A stretch of 64,000 bases of DNA from Pseudomonas sp. FP2309. Its GTDB lineage: Bacteria > Pseudomonadota > Gammaproteobacteria > Pseudomonadales > Pseudomonadaceae. Made by a program: the position numbers and the translations under genes. Where the stretch lies: NCBI RefSeq assembly GCF_030687575.1, contig NZ_CP117439.1, forward strand, positions 124,001 to 188,000, in the 5' to 3' direction. The notes below the pieces were generated by a model. That model did not search any database. It was not told where the DNA came from and worked only from the letters and a program-made list of their open reading frames with translations. This document shows positions 28,301 to 35,039 of the stretch, in pieces. Position 1 is the stretch's first letter. The number at the start of each line of letters is the position of its first letter.

Positions 28301-28634
28301 CGCCCAAGTGTTCAGCACCGACGGCACCGACGGCAGCGGGGACGGCAGTGGCAATGGCTTCCTCGGCTTTGGTGGCGGGGATGGCGGGGTGTTTGGCTCA
28401 AGCACCCTGTCGGGGTTGTTCAACCGCGAAAACAGCGGCAGCGACAGCGGCTTCAAGGCGTTCGACAGCAAATCGATCAAGGGCAACGGCGATGCGAGCC
28501 AAGGCTTGCGTGGCGTGTTTGGCGCCCCGACCCTCGGCCAGCAACTGCAACAGATCAAGGACATGGAACAGCGTCAGGTCATGGACCTGGCAATCGCACT
28601 GAAGCAGGTCGGCATCAGCGAAATGCAGGCTTGA
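22311..28634 (+). CDS. Giant secreted protein: LEPR-XLL motif, DUF4347 domain, Ig-like repeats
   Basis: A 2107-residue protein. LEPRMLFDGA at 25-34 is the LEPR-XLL N-terminal motif seen on very large exported proteins; there is no classical signal peptide. A DUF4347 domain follows (about 82-235; AHG with H138, IYGC with C181). Then come a beta-helix-like section, a long glycine-rich segment (DNA about 23300-24060) and 13 bacterial Ig-like repeats of about 102 residues (DNA 24080-28080; ITFSEAVTGFT, NNYAVDTQRP). The C-terminus is an Ala/Gln-rich helix without RTX nonapeptides. ATG 22311, with aggtg 6 nt before it, is preferred over GTG 22302. Probably a surface adhesin exported by the flanking system. 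Confidence 0.88.
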   Translation: MWWSKGKSRVTEGTQALASPMIMFLEPRMLFDGAVAATVADAAQPDAQPTAEAAKPATTDQPADTHAPQGQVDATQAAVPGKSVLFIDSRVKDSASLLEGVAPGTQVVQLDATRDGLQQIADYLDSHQGVSSVQIIAHGNAGDLWLGNSYLSADNVQARGDVLARIGQDMNVGGDILIYGCYTAEGERGQSLVDSLAHLTGRDVAASTDRTGLGGDWDLEIATGNIESANVLSASAMSEYQWGLATWTATNNLNSGVGSLRAALLSAQNGDIVTFNSTMTVALTQVLVVDKNITIDGDLNNDNVADVTLDGQYRTQILQVTSGTTATLDGLVITRGMAAGNGGNGGDDALVSQGGGIYNAGTLTLRNVTVTANAASGGGGGGGVTPQYAGGGGGGGGAITGGTGGKGGDTLNSMGGNGTAGQGGAGGGFFNIGGRGGSTTGGAGGAAYPGYSTGSAGGTASSGGLSIGGGGGGDGYDDIGGAGGGAVGGIYNDTGATLRIIGNSTISNNVGAGGGGGGGGAGGSYLQAGGAGGVGVGAIWNKGSILMTAANFAALAGNVGGSGVGGTSAGTAGVSPASVANIYGNGGTLNSNYVPDETPPTATVVVANTNLNSGGTSAVTITFSEAVTGLTAADLTVQNGSVGTLTSGDGGITWTGTLTAASNIADTTNIITLNNTGVADLAGNAGVGSTDSNNYIVNDTVAPTASIVVSDTALRIGETSTVTITFSEAVSGFTAADLNVANGSISGLSSSDGGITWTATLTPDAAITDATNLIVLNNTGVADLNGNAGVGTTSSNNYAVDTQRPTATIVVSDTALRVGETSGVTITFTEAVSGFTTADLTVANGTVTGLSSSDGGITWTGTLTPSASVSDTSNLITLDNTGIADLAGNAGSGTTDSNNYAVDTQRPTASIVVADTALRIGETSQVTITFSEAVTGFTLADLTVANGILSGLSSSDGGITWTATLTPSASVSDATNLIILANTGVADAAGNSGSGTTSSNNYAVDTQRPTASIVVADNALSIGETSLVTITFNEAVTGFTIADLTVANGTVTGLSSGDGGITWTGTLTPSASISDTSNLITLDNTGLTDAAGNAGSGTTDSNNYAIDTGRPTATIVVADTAIAVGETSVVTITFSEPVTGFSLADLSVTNGSLSGLSTSDNITYTATFTPSAGVNAATNLITLNNTGVMDGAGNVGSGTTDSNNYAIDTQRPTATIVVADTALSVGETSLVTITFSEAVTGFTNADLSIANGTLSAVSSSDGGLTWTATFTPALGVSDTSNVITLNNTGVSDAAGNTGTGTTASNNYQVDTNVPTATIVIADTTLSIGETSLVTVTFNSAVSGFDNSDLTVVNGTLSTLSSTDGGVTWTATFTPSVSISDTTNVITLDNTGVVNGAGNVGVGTTDSNNYTVDTVRPTATIVVADTAIAAGETSLVTITFSEAVTAFTSADLTVANGVISALSSSDGGITWTATFTPATGVTNASNLITLNSGGITDLGGNANIGSADSNNYAVDTERPAATIVLADSSLSVGETSSVTITFSEAVTGFTNADLSVANGTLSAVSSSDGGLTWTATFTPTLGVRDATNLITLDNTGVSDAAGNTGAGTTNSANYAIDTRVPTATIVVADTSLSLGETSLVTITFNEAVSGFDNADLSVSNGTLSNVSSSDGGLTWTATFTPSASIADTTNVISLDNTGVVNVSGNSGVGTTDSNNYAVDTQRPTATISVADNNLGIGQTTTVTIAFSEAVSGFDLSDLSVANGVLSSLASNDGGKTWTATLTPTAAISDATNLIVLDASLVSDAAGNVGGGIVISNNFAIDGDQPTATISVANPNLTVGQTTTVTFSFSEKVSGFELDDLSVANGSLSNLASSDGGKTWTATLTPTANINDPSNFITLDASLVTDLAGNTGSGFANSNNFAINTIALTGDPLFRVPVPAAPLDAPNQPLQPIIFGPPGGDLGSPIGFPPLFEQREMGGGLPPIGSIFINNGVSSPSFIAQVFSTDGTDGSGDGSGNGFLGFGGGDGGVFGSSTLSGLFNRENSGSDSGFKAFDSKSIKGNGDASQGLRGVFGAPTLGQQLQQIKDMEQRQVMDLAIALKQVGISEMQA
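24080..28080 (+). repeat. 13 tandem ~306-bp repeats encoding Ig-like domains
   Basis: Consecutive units of 303-309 bp begin at about 24086, 24392, 24701, 25007, 25313, 25619, 25922, 26228, 26534, 26840, 27146, 27452 and 27758. Each encodes one Ig-like domain with a linker of NNY/F-x-VDT type. The last two units diverge (SNNFAI). Long antisense frames across this region are by-products of the repeat's codon pattern. Confidence 0.9.
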
Positions 28635-28675
28635 ACGGATGTTAATTTTGGCGCAGGAACAGGGGCAGTACAGGG

Positions 28676-30190
28676 ATGAAGACAGGTCAAAAGTTGTTCG
28701 GCGCCAGCCTGCTGGCGCTGGCGATCAGCGGTTGTGCGGTCACCAGCGAACCGATTGAACGCAGCGTCAGTGAGCAGCGAGCCCGCAGCGATCTGCACGG
28801 CATGTACACGGATCAAGAGCCCCTCAGCGGCCCACTGACCCTGCACCAGGCCATGGCCCGAGCGGTGAAATACAACCTCGAAGGCCGCTTGAAGTTGATG
28901 GAGGAAGCCTTGGCCAAGCGCCAATCGGACCTTTCCAGCTTCGACATGCTGCCGCGCATGGCGCTGTCGGCAGGCTATGCCGGGCGTAACAACACCAATG
29001 CCTCCAGCAGCCAGAGCGTGCTCACCGGCACCCAATCCCTGGAGCCGTCCACCTCCCAGGACCGCGACCGCCGCGTGGCGGACCTGACCATGGTGTGGAA
29101 CGTGCTCGACTTCGGCGTCAGCTACATCAGCGCCAAGCAGCAGGGCGACCAGCGCCTGATCATTCAGGAACGCCGACGCAAAGTGATCAACACCATCGTC
29201 CAGGACGTGCGCTCGGCCTATTGGCGCGCCGTGGCGGCCGAACGTCTGCTGACCCAGATCGACAGCCTGATGGCGCGGGTCGACAAGGCACAGGTCGACA
29301 GCCAAAGCATGAGTGAGCAGCGTATCGGCGACCCGGTCCAGGCCCTCGGTTACCAGCGCTCGCTGATCGAAGCCACGCGCCAATTGCAGGAGCAACGCCG
29401 TGCGCTGTCCCTGGCCAAGACCGAGCTGGCCACCCTGATCAACCTGCCCATGGGCACCGACCTGAAACTGGCCACCCCGGACGACTACACGGTGCCGCAA
29501 CTGAAGGTCAATTTGAGCAGCCTGGAACAGGAAGCCCTGGCCAACCGCCCGGAACTGCGTGAGCAGGACTACCAGACTCGCATCAGTGCTGCCGAAACCC
29601 GCAAAGCCATGCTGCGCCTGTTGCCGGGCCTGGAGTTTTCCGCCGGCGGGCACTACGACAGCAACTCGTTTCTGGTGGACAACCGTTGGGCTGACTACGG
29701 CGCCAAGATCACCTGGAACCTGTTCAACGTGATCTCCGCTCCGGCGGCCATCGACGTGGCCAAGGCCGGTGAAGAGGTCGCTACCGCGCGGCGCCAGGCC
29801 ATGTCGATTGCCGTGCTGGCGCAAGTCTACGTCGCCAACGCCAACTATCAGGACGCCGTGCGCCAGTTCAAGACCAACGAACAACTGGCCAACATCGATG
29901 GGCAGATCCTCACCCAACTGCGCAACCGGCACCGAGCGGCGGGCCTGGGCGAACTGGACCTGATCCAGGGTGAACTCAACACCCTGCAAGCCGACCTGCG
30001 CCGCGACCTGGCCTACGCCGACCTGCGCAATGCCTACGGCCAGATCTTCGCCAGTGCCGGGCTCGACCCGTTGCCGGAGCAATTGGACTCTGACCGCGTG
30101 CAGACCATCGCCACGGCGCTGGCCAGCCGCGAATCGGCGTGGGCCGCGGGCAATATCGCCGCACCGGTGCCGCGTGTCGTTGCCCCCTAA
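28676..30190 (+). CDS. TolC-family outer-membrane channel lipoprotein
   Basis: A 504-residue outer-membrane efflux protein. A lipoprotein signal ends at C20 (LAISGC). Two internally homologous halves follow (LTLHQAMARAVKYNLEGRL; LSSLEQEALANRPELREQDY), each with long coiled-coil helices and beta segments, the TolC plan. It lies 41 nt after the giant gene, so it should be the outer-membrane exit for that protein. Its 3' end overlaps the APS kinase start by about 17 nt. Confidence 0.9.
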   Translation: MKTGQKLFGASLLALAISGCAVTSEPIERSVSEQRARSDLHGMYTDQEPLSGPLTLHQAMARAVKYNLEGRLKLMEEALAKRQSDLSSFDMLPRMALSAGYAGRNNTNASSSQSVLTGTQSLEPSTSQDRDRRVADLTMVWNVLDFGVSYISAKQQGDQRLIIQERRRKVINTIVQDVRSAYWRAVAAERLLTQIDSLMARVDKAQVDSQSMSEQRIGDPVQALGYQRSLIEATRQLQEQRRALSLAKTELATLINLPMGTDLKLATPDDYTVPQLKVNLSSLEQEALANRPELREQDYQTRISAAETRKAMLRLLPGLEFSAGGHYDSNSFLVDNRWADYGAKITWNLFNVISAPAAIDVAKAGEEVATARRQAMSIAVLAQVYVANANYQDAVRQFKTNEQLANIDGQILTQLRNRHRAAGLGELDLIQGELNTLQADLRRDLAYADLRNAYGQIFASAGLDPLPEQLDSDRVQTIATALASRESAWAAGNIAAPVPRVVAP

Positions 30191-30785
30191 CCTGGTGGCG
30201 CCGACGGCGAGCATCACGCGCCTCAAGCGTGAGGCGCGTAATGGCCATCGCGGCATGGCGATCCTGCTTACCGGTTTGCCTGCCTCGGGTAAATCGACCC
30301 TGGCCCAAGGGCTGCACGCCGCACTGTTCGAACAAGGCCGGCAAAGCATCGTGCTCGACGGCGATGCCTTGCGTGGCGGGCTCAATAAAGACCTGGGCTT
30401 TGCCGACGGCGACCGCGAGGAAAACATCCGTCGCGCCAGCGAACTGGCGGCGCTGCTGGTGGCGAACGGGCAAATCGTGATCCTGGCGATGATTGCGCCC
30501 CTGGTGGAACTGCGTGCGGTGTTTGCCGATCGCCTGGGCACCGACTACCGCGAAGTGTGGTGCAACGCCTCCTTGGCGGTGTGCGAAGGGCGCGACCCCA
30601 AAGGACACTACGCCCGTGCGCGAAGGGGCGACTTGCCGGGATTCACCGGCGTCGGCTCACCCTACGAGCCGCCTGCAGATGCAGCGTTGATGCTGGACAC
30701 CGGTGTGCTGTCGGCGCAGCAATGCGTCGAGCGCTTGCTGGCCTGGCTGGCGCCTGGGCTAGACTGCGCGGAATCGTCTTCTTAG
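30174..30785 (+). CDS. cysC: Adenylylsulfate (APS) kinase
   Basis: About 203 residues. The P-loop is GLPASGKST (34-42); the APS-binding signatures DGDALRGGLNKDLGF and DREENIRR follow, and the lid motif CEGRDPKGHYARARRG and FTGVGSPYEPP complete a standard CysC. It makes PAPS from APS and ATP. It is a stand-alone kinase, not fused to CysN, and sits in the giant/TolC unit, so it probably feeds the sulfotransferase at 21426. The usual phosphoserine position (ISP in E. coli) is Ala108 (IAP) here; this residue is not strictly needed in all homologues. The GTG at 30174 overlaps tolC; the exact start is uncertain. Confidence 0.87.
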   Translation: MSLPPNLVAPTASITRLKREARNGHRGMAILLTGLPASGKSTLAQGLHAALFEQGRQSIVLDGDALRGGLNKDLGFADGDREENIRRASELAALLVANGQIVILAMIAPLVELRAVFADRLGTDYREVWCNASLAVCEGRDPKGHYARARRGDLPGFTGVGSPYEPPADAALMLDTGVLSAQQCVERLLAWLAPGLDCAESSS

Positions 30786-30794
30786 GAGTCCGCC

Positions 30795-31040
30795 ATGGAA
30801 TCGCCTGTGCATAGCTTGCCGTCACTGTTCAAACAGCTGGGTTTGCCGGATGACCCGGTCAGCATCGAGCAGTTCGTCTCGGCCCATTCGCCGCTCAAGC
30901 CGGAGCTGCACCTGGCGGACGCGTTTTTCTGGACGAAAAGCCAGCAAGCGTTTTTGCGTGAGGAAGTCCTGGAGGATGCGGATTGGGCCGAAGTGGTCGA
31001 TGAGTTGAATCTGATGTTGCGGGGTGGGCGAGGAGTGTAA
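30795..31040 (+). CDS. DUF2789 small protein
   Basis: 81 residues matching the DUF2789 family of gammaproteobacteria (MESPVHSLPSLFKQLGLP at the start, LADAFFWTKSQQAFL in the middle, EDADWAEVVDELN at the end). A good ribosome site (taggagtcc) precedes the ATG. Function unknown; it follows cysC by 9 nt and may only be cotranscribed by chance. Confidence 0.85.
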   Translation: MESPVHSLPSLFKQLGLPDDPVSIEQFVSAHSPLKPELHLADAFFWTKSQQAFLREEVLEDADWAEVVDELNLMLRGGRGV

Positions 31041-31433
31041 AAAAATCTGTTGGAAATTGTGGTTTTGTAAAAAAAAATGGTGAGCAGTAAAAAAAATCTG
31101 GGCTCTAATCGGCTGAGTGATTTTTTTCTTGGGTACTGCGCCACCGTGGAGCGAACGCCTGAGTTGGAGGCGTTGTTGGCGCTAAATGTGCTGGTAGTGC
31201 CGGGCGGCGCAGCCGCCTCAATAAGACCTCCGCCGTGTGTCAGGATTAACCGGGGCGCAGCTTTTAGGGCTGCCGCGCAGCCCGGCGCTACCGGGAGCAA
31301 GCCCCTCCCACATTGGCCCTGCGCCGTCACCATTGAACCGTCCCACCCATCGCTAAATTGTTTCAAAACTTGACGCAATTCGATCTCTCCACCATATTGA
31401 TAGTTAGCAAACTAACTGTATGCAAGCTATCCA
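31041..31433. other. Intergenic region with poly-A tracts and a REP fragment
   Basis: A 393-bp gap before the MarR gene. It begins with several A-tracts (31040-31105), has no ORF with a believable protein, and carries a REP-like core ggagcaagcccctcccaca at 31294-31312 (reverse form tgtgggaggggcttgctcc, common in fluorescens-group genomes). The MarR operator and promoter lie at its 3' end. Confidence 0.55.
31402..31417. promoter_or_regulatory. Probable MarR operator
   Basis: A palindrome agttag-caaa-ctaact lies 17 nt upstream of the MarR start in an AT-rich setting. The form and place fit autoregulation of a MarR-controlled efflux operon. Confidence 0.55.
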
Positions 31434-31871
31434 ATGCCCCAATCCCTCGAACAACTTCAGATGAACCTCAGCAGCAGCATGGTGGTGGGCGCCCGTCATT
31501 GGCGCAAAATCTGCCAGAACACGCTGGTGAGCTATGGCATCTCTGAAGCCTGCGCCGTGCCGCTGTTGATGATCGGCCGCCTGGGCGACGGGGTGCACCA
31601 AGTCAAAGTGGCCCAGGCCTCCGGCATGGAAAGCCCGTCACTGGTGCGCCTGTTGGATCAACTGTGCAGCGGCGGCTATGTGTGCCGCACCGAAGACGCC
31701 CACGACCGCCGCGCCAAGGCCTTGAGCCTCACCGAGCGTGGCCGTGAGCTGGTGCAGGCGGTGGAAGCGCAACTGGTGCGCCTGCGTCGTGAAGTGCTGG
31801 CCGATGTGGCGTACGCCGATATGGAAGCCGCGCTGCGTGTGCTGCGCGCTTTCGAGGCGGCAACGCTGTGA
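31434..31871 (+). CDS. MarR-family transcriptional regulator
   Basis: A 145-residue winged-helix repressor. The recognition region VKVAQASGMESPSLVRLLDQL is followed by a basic wing (RTEDAHDRRAKALSLTERG), the classic MarR DxRxxxxxLT signature. It overlaps the FUSC gene by 4 nt (GTGA), so it is the first gene of the operon it presumably represses, probably relieved by aromatic acids or similar phenolics. Confidence 0.92.
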   Translation: MPQSLEQLQMNLSSSMVVGARHWRKICQNTLVSYGISEACAVPLLMIGRLGDGVHQVKVAQASGMESPSLVRLLDQLCSGGYVCRTEDAHDRRAKALSLTERGRELVQAVEAQLVRLRREVLADVAYADMEAALRVLRAFEAATL

Positions 31872-33946
31872 GCGGATTTTTTACCGGCTTCCCACCCGCC
31901 CGTGACTGGTTCTACGGTGTGCGCACCTTCGCCGCGTCGATGATCGCGTTGTACATCGCCATGCTCATGCAAATGCCGCGTCCGTACTGGGCGATGGCCA
32001 CGGTGTATATCGTTTCCAGCCCGTTTGTCGGTCCCACCAGTTCCAAAGCGCTGTACCGCGCCATCGGTACCCTGATGGGCGCGGCGGCGGCGGTATTGTT
32101 TGTGCCGATGTTCGTGCAGTCACCCTACATTTTGGTGGTGGTAATTGCGTTGTGGACCGGCACGTTGCTGTTCCTTTCCATGCACCTGCGCACCGCCAAC
32201 AACTACGCGCTGATGCTGGCCGGGTATACCTTGCCGCTGATCGCCCTGCCGGTGGTGGATAACCCCCTGGCGGTGTGGGACGTGGCCGAAGCACGCACCG
32301 AAGAGATCTTCCTCGGCATCGCGGTGGCCGCCGTGGTGGGCGCGATGTTCTGGCCGCGCCGCCTGATGCCGGTGTTCGACGGCTCGGTGGCCAAGTGGTT
32401 TGCCGATGCCCAGGTCTACAGCCAGCGCTTTTTGACCCGCAACGTGCAGCCCGAAGAAGTCAGCACCCTGCGCAGCGGTATGGTTGCGACCTTCAACACC
32501 CTCGAATTGATGATCGGCCAGTTGCCCCACGAAGGCGCGCGGCCGCAGACAGTGCGCAACACCAAGGAACTGCGCGGACGGATGATTCACCTGCTGCCAG
32601 TGGTGGATGCCCTCGACGATGCGCTGTACGCCATTGAGCACCGGGCGCCGCAGTTTCTCGAGCAGCTCACGCCGCTGCTGGACGCCACCCGGCAGTGGCT
32701 GGAAAGCACGACCGAAAGCGCGCCGCTGGAACGTTGGCGTGCCCTGCGTGACCAGGTCGACGCGCTCCAGCCCCACGGCGACGCGCTGGACGACCGCCAC
32801 ACTTTGCTGTTTTCCAACGCGCTGTACCGCCTGGGCGAGTGGATCGATTTGTGGCAAGACTGCCGCAGCCTGCAAGCGGCCATTCAGTGCGAGAGCCAGG
32901 ACACCTGGCGCGCGGTCTACCGTCACTGGCGCCTGGGCCGGCTTACGCCGTTCCTTGACCGTGGCCTGATGTTCTACTCGGCGTTCTCCACCGTCACGGC
33001 GATCATCGTCGCCTCCGTGCTGTGGATTCTGCTGGGCTGGACCGACGGCGGCAGCGCGGTGATTCTGGCGGCGGTGGCGTGCAGCTTTTTCGCATCGATG
33101 GACGACCCGGCGCCGCAGATCTACCGGTTCTTTTTCTGGACCGCGATGTCGGTGCTGTTCGCCAGCCTGTACCTGTTTCTGGTCCTGCCCAACCTGCACG
33201 ATTTCCCGATGCTGGTGCTGGCGTTCGCCGTGCCGTTCATCTGCATCGGCACCCTCACCGTGCAGCCGCGGTTCTACCTGGGCATGTTGCTGACGCTGGT
33301 GAACACCTCGTCATTCATCAGCATCCAGGGTGCCTACGACGCGGACTTCCTCAACTTCGCCAACGTCAACCTGGCCGGCCCGGTGGGTCTGCTGTTTGCG
33401 TTTGTGTGGACGCTGGTCGCGCGGCCTTTCGGCGCCGAATTCGCCGCCAGGCGCCTGACCCGCTTCAGTTGGCGCGACATCGTCGGGCTCAGCGAGCCCG
33501 CCACCCTGGCCGAGCACCGGCACCTGGCTGTGCAAATGCTCGACCGTCTGATGCAGCACCTGCCGCGCCTGGCCCTCACCGGCCAGGACACCGGCAGCGC
33601 ACTGCGCGACTTGCGCGTGGCGCTGAACCTGCTCGACCTGTTGGCCTACTCGCCGCGCATCCTCGGCGTGCCTCGGGTGTTGCTCAACCAAGTGGTCGAA
33701 GGCGTCGGCGCTTACTACAAGGCCTGCCTTAAGGCCGGTGAACGCCTGCCCGCGCCCAGCGGTCTGCTGATGACCCTCGACCGCACGCGCCGCGCCCTCA
33801 ACGGCCAGGGCTTGCAGGACGAAGACGATACCCGCCTGCACCTGTTGCACGCCCTGGCCGGCCTGCGCCTGGCGCTGTTGCCTGGCGTCGAATTTATTGG
33901 CGGCAGCGAACTGCAGGCGCCGCTGCCTGATGGAGCGCCTTTATGA
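31868..33946 (+). CDS. FUSC/AaeB-type inner-membrane efflux protein
   Basis: A 692-residue transporter of the aromatic acid exporter / fusaric acid resistance family. Two blocks of about six helices (residues 15-160, and about 365-510, with ITAIIVASVLWILLGW-like segments) are separated by soluble helical regions, the usual FUSC layout. With the following DUF1656, HlyD and NodT genes it forms a tripartite pump for toxic aromatic acids or related compounds. GTG start coupled to marR. Confidence 0.9.
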   Translation: MSGFFTGFPPARDWFYGVRTFAASMIALYIAMLMQMPRPYWAMATVYIVSSPFVGPTSSKALYRAIGTLMGAAAAVLFVPMFVQSPYILVVVIALWTGTLLFLSMHLRTANNYALMLAGYTLPLIALPVVDNPLAVWDVAEARTEEIFLGIAVAAVVGAMFWPRRLMPVFDGSVAKWFADAQVYSQRFLTRNVQPEEVSTLRSGMVATFNTLELMIGQLPHEGARPQTVRNTKELRGRMIHLLPVVDALDDALYAIEHRAPQFLEQLTPLLDATRQWLESTTESAPLERWRALRDQVDALQPHGDALDDRHTLLFSNALYRLGEWIDLWQDCRSLQAAIQCESQDTWRAVYRHWRLGRLTPFLDRGLMFYSAFSTVTAIIVASVLWILLGWTDGGSAVILAAVACSFFASMDDPAPQIYRFFFWTAMSVLFASLYLFLVLPNLHDFPMLVLAFAVPFICIGTLTVQPRFYLGMLLTLVNTSSFISIQGAYDADFLNFANVNLAGPVGLLFAFVWTLVARPFGAEFAARRLTRFSWRDIVGLSEPATLAEHRHLAVQMLDRLMQHLPRLALTGQDTGSALRDLRVALNLLDLLAYSPRILGVPRVLLNQVVEGVGAYYKACLKAGERLPAPSGLLMTLDRTRRALNGQGLQDEDDTRLHLLHALAGLRLALLPGVEFIGGSELQAPLPDGAPL

Positions 33947-34152
33947 TCGGTGATCTGGATATCAGCGGGGTGTTCCTGCCCACGCTGCTGGTGCTGATGG
34001 GCATTACGTATGTGTTGTTTCTGGTGGTGCACGGGTTGTTGACGCGCATGCACTTCTATCGCCTGGTCTGGCACCGGGCATTGTTCAATGTGGGGCTCTA
34101 CGCGCTGTTGCTGGGTGCGGTGGACTCACTCAGTCGATACCTGATGACATGA
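33943..34152 (+). CDS. DUF1656 small membrane protein (AaeX-like)
   Basis: 69 residues with two hydrophobic helices (FLPTLLVLMGITYVLFLVV; LFNVGLYALLLGAVDSL). DUF1656/AaeX proteins are a standard part of AaeAB-type operons. It overlaps both flanking genes by 4 nt. The role is probably assembly or stability of the pump. Confidence 0.9.
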   Translation: MIGDLDISGVFLPTLLVLMGITYVLFLVVHGLLTRMHFYRLVWHRALFNVGLYALLLGAVDSLSRYLMT

Positions 34153-35039
34153 AAAAACCTTTTTTGACCATCGGCCGTGTAGTCCTGACGTTGTTGATCG
34201 TGAGCTTCGCGGTCGTCGTTGTGTGGCGCATGGTCATGTACTACATGTTTGCGCCCTGGACCCGCGACGGGCACATCCGTGCCGATATCGTGCAGATCGC
34301 CCCGGACGTGTCCGGGCTGATCCAGCGAGTGGACGTGCGCGACAACCAGTTGGTGAGCAAGGGTCAGGTGCTGTTTGCCGTCGACCAGGACCGCTTCAAG
34401 CTGGCCCTGCGCCAAGCCCAGGCCGCCGTGGCCGACCGCCAGGAAACCCTGGCCCAGGCCCAGCGCGAGTACAAGCGCAACCGTGGCCTGGGTAACCTGG
34501 TGCCCAGCGAGCAACTGGAAGAAAGCCAGTCCCGCGTGGCCCGCGCCCAGTCCGCGCTGGCCGAGGCCCAAGTGACGGTGGATGCGGCGCAATTGAACCT
34601 GGACCGCTCGGTGATCCGCAGCCCGGTGGACGGCTACGTCAACGACCGTGCGCCGCGCACCCAGGAGTTCGTCACCGCAGGTCGCCCGGTGCTGTCGGTA
34701 GTGGACAGCAACTCCTTCCACATTGACGGTTACTTCGAGGAGACCAAGCTCGACGGTATCCACGTCGGCATGGCGGTGGACATCCGCGTGATCGGCGACA
34801 ACGCCCGCCTGCGCGGCCATGTGCAGAGCATCGTCGCCGGCATCGAAGACCGCGACCGCAGCAGCGGCTCCAACCTGCTGCCCAACGTCAACCCGGCGTT
34901 CAGCTGGGTGCGTCTGGCCCAGCGAATTCCGGTGCGCATTGCCTTTGACGACGTGCCGGCGGATTTCCGCATGATCGCCGGGCGCACGGCCACGGTGTCG
35001 ATCATTGGCGATAAACCCGATGACGGAGCCCGGCCATGA
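34149..35039 (+). CDS. HlyD-type periplasmic adaptor (AaeA/EmrA-like)
   Basis: A 296-residue membrane-fusion protein: an N-terminal anchor helix (VVLTLLIVSFAVVVVWRMV), lipoyl half (DVSGLIQRVDVRDNQLVSKGQ), coiled-coil hairpin (about 85-145), second lipoyl half (RSVIRSPVDGYVNDRA) and beta-barrel. It bridges the FUSC protein and the NodT channel. Four-nt overlaps on both sides. Confidence 0.92.
   Translation: MKKPFLTIGRVVLTLLIVSFAVVVVWRMVMYYMFAPWTRDGHIRADIVQIAPDVSGLIQRVDVRDNQLVSKGQVLFAVDQDRFKLALRQAQAAVADRQETLAQAQREYKRNRGLGNLVPSEQLEESQSRVARAQSALAEAQVTVDAAQLNLDRSVIRSPVDGYVNDRAPRTQEFVTAGRPVLSVVDSNSFHIDGYFEETKLDGIHVGMAVDIRVIGDNARLRGHVQSIVAGIEDRDRSSGSNLLPNVNPAFSWVRLAQRIPVRIAFDDVPADFRMIAGRTATVSIIGDKPDDGARP

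Noticed and set aside
25995..28307. 770-codon minus-strand frame across the giant gene, plus a series of ~101-codon antisense frames
   Set aside because: They repeat with the 306-bp period of the Ig-like repeats and arise from its codon pattern; the plus-strand protein has clear domains.
28574..30541. 655-codon minus-strand frame
   Set aside because: Antisense to the TolC-family gene and cysC; no domain content.
31077..31373. 98-codon plus-strand frame before the MarR gene
   Set aside because: It begins in an A-tract, runs through a REP core and has no ribosome site or family resemblance.
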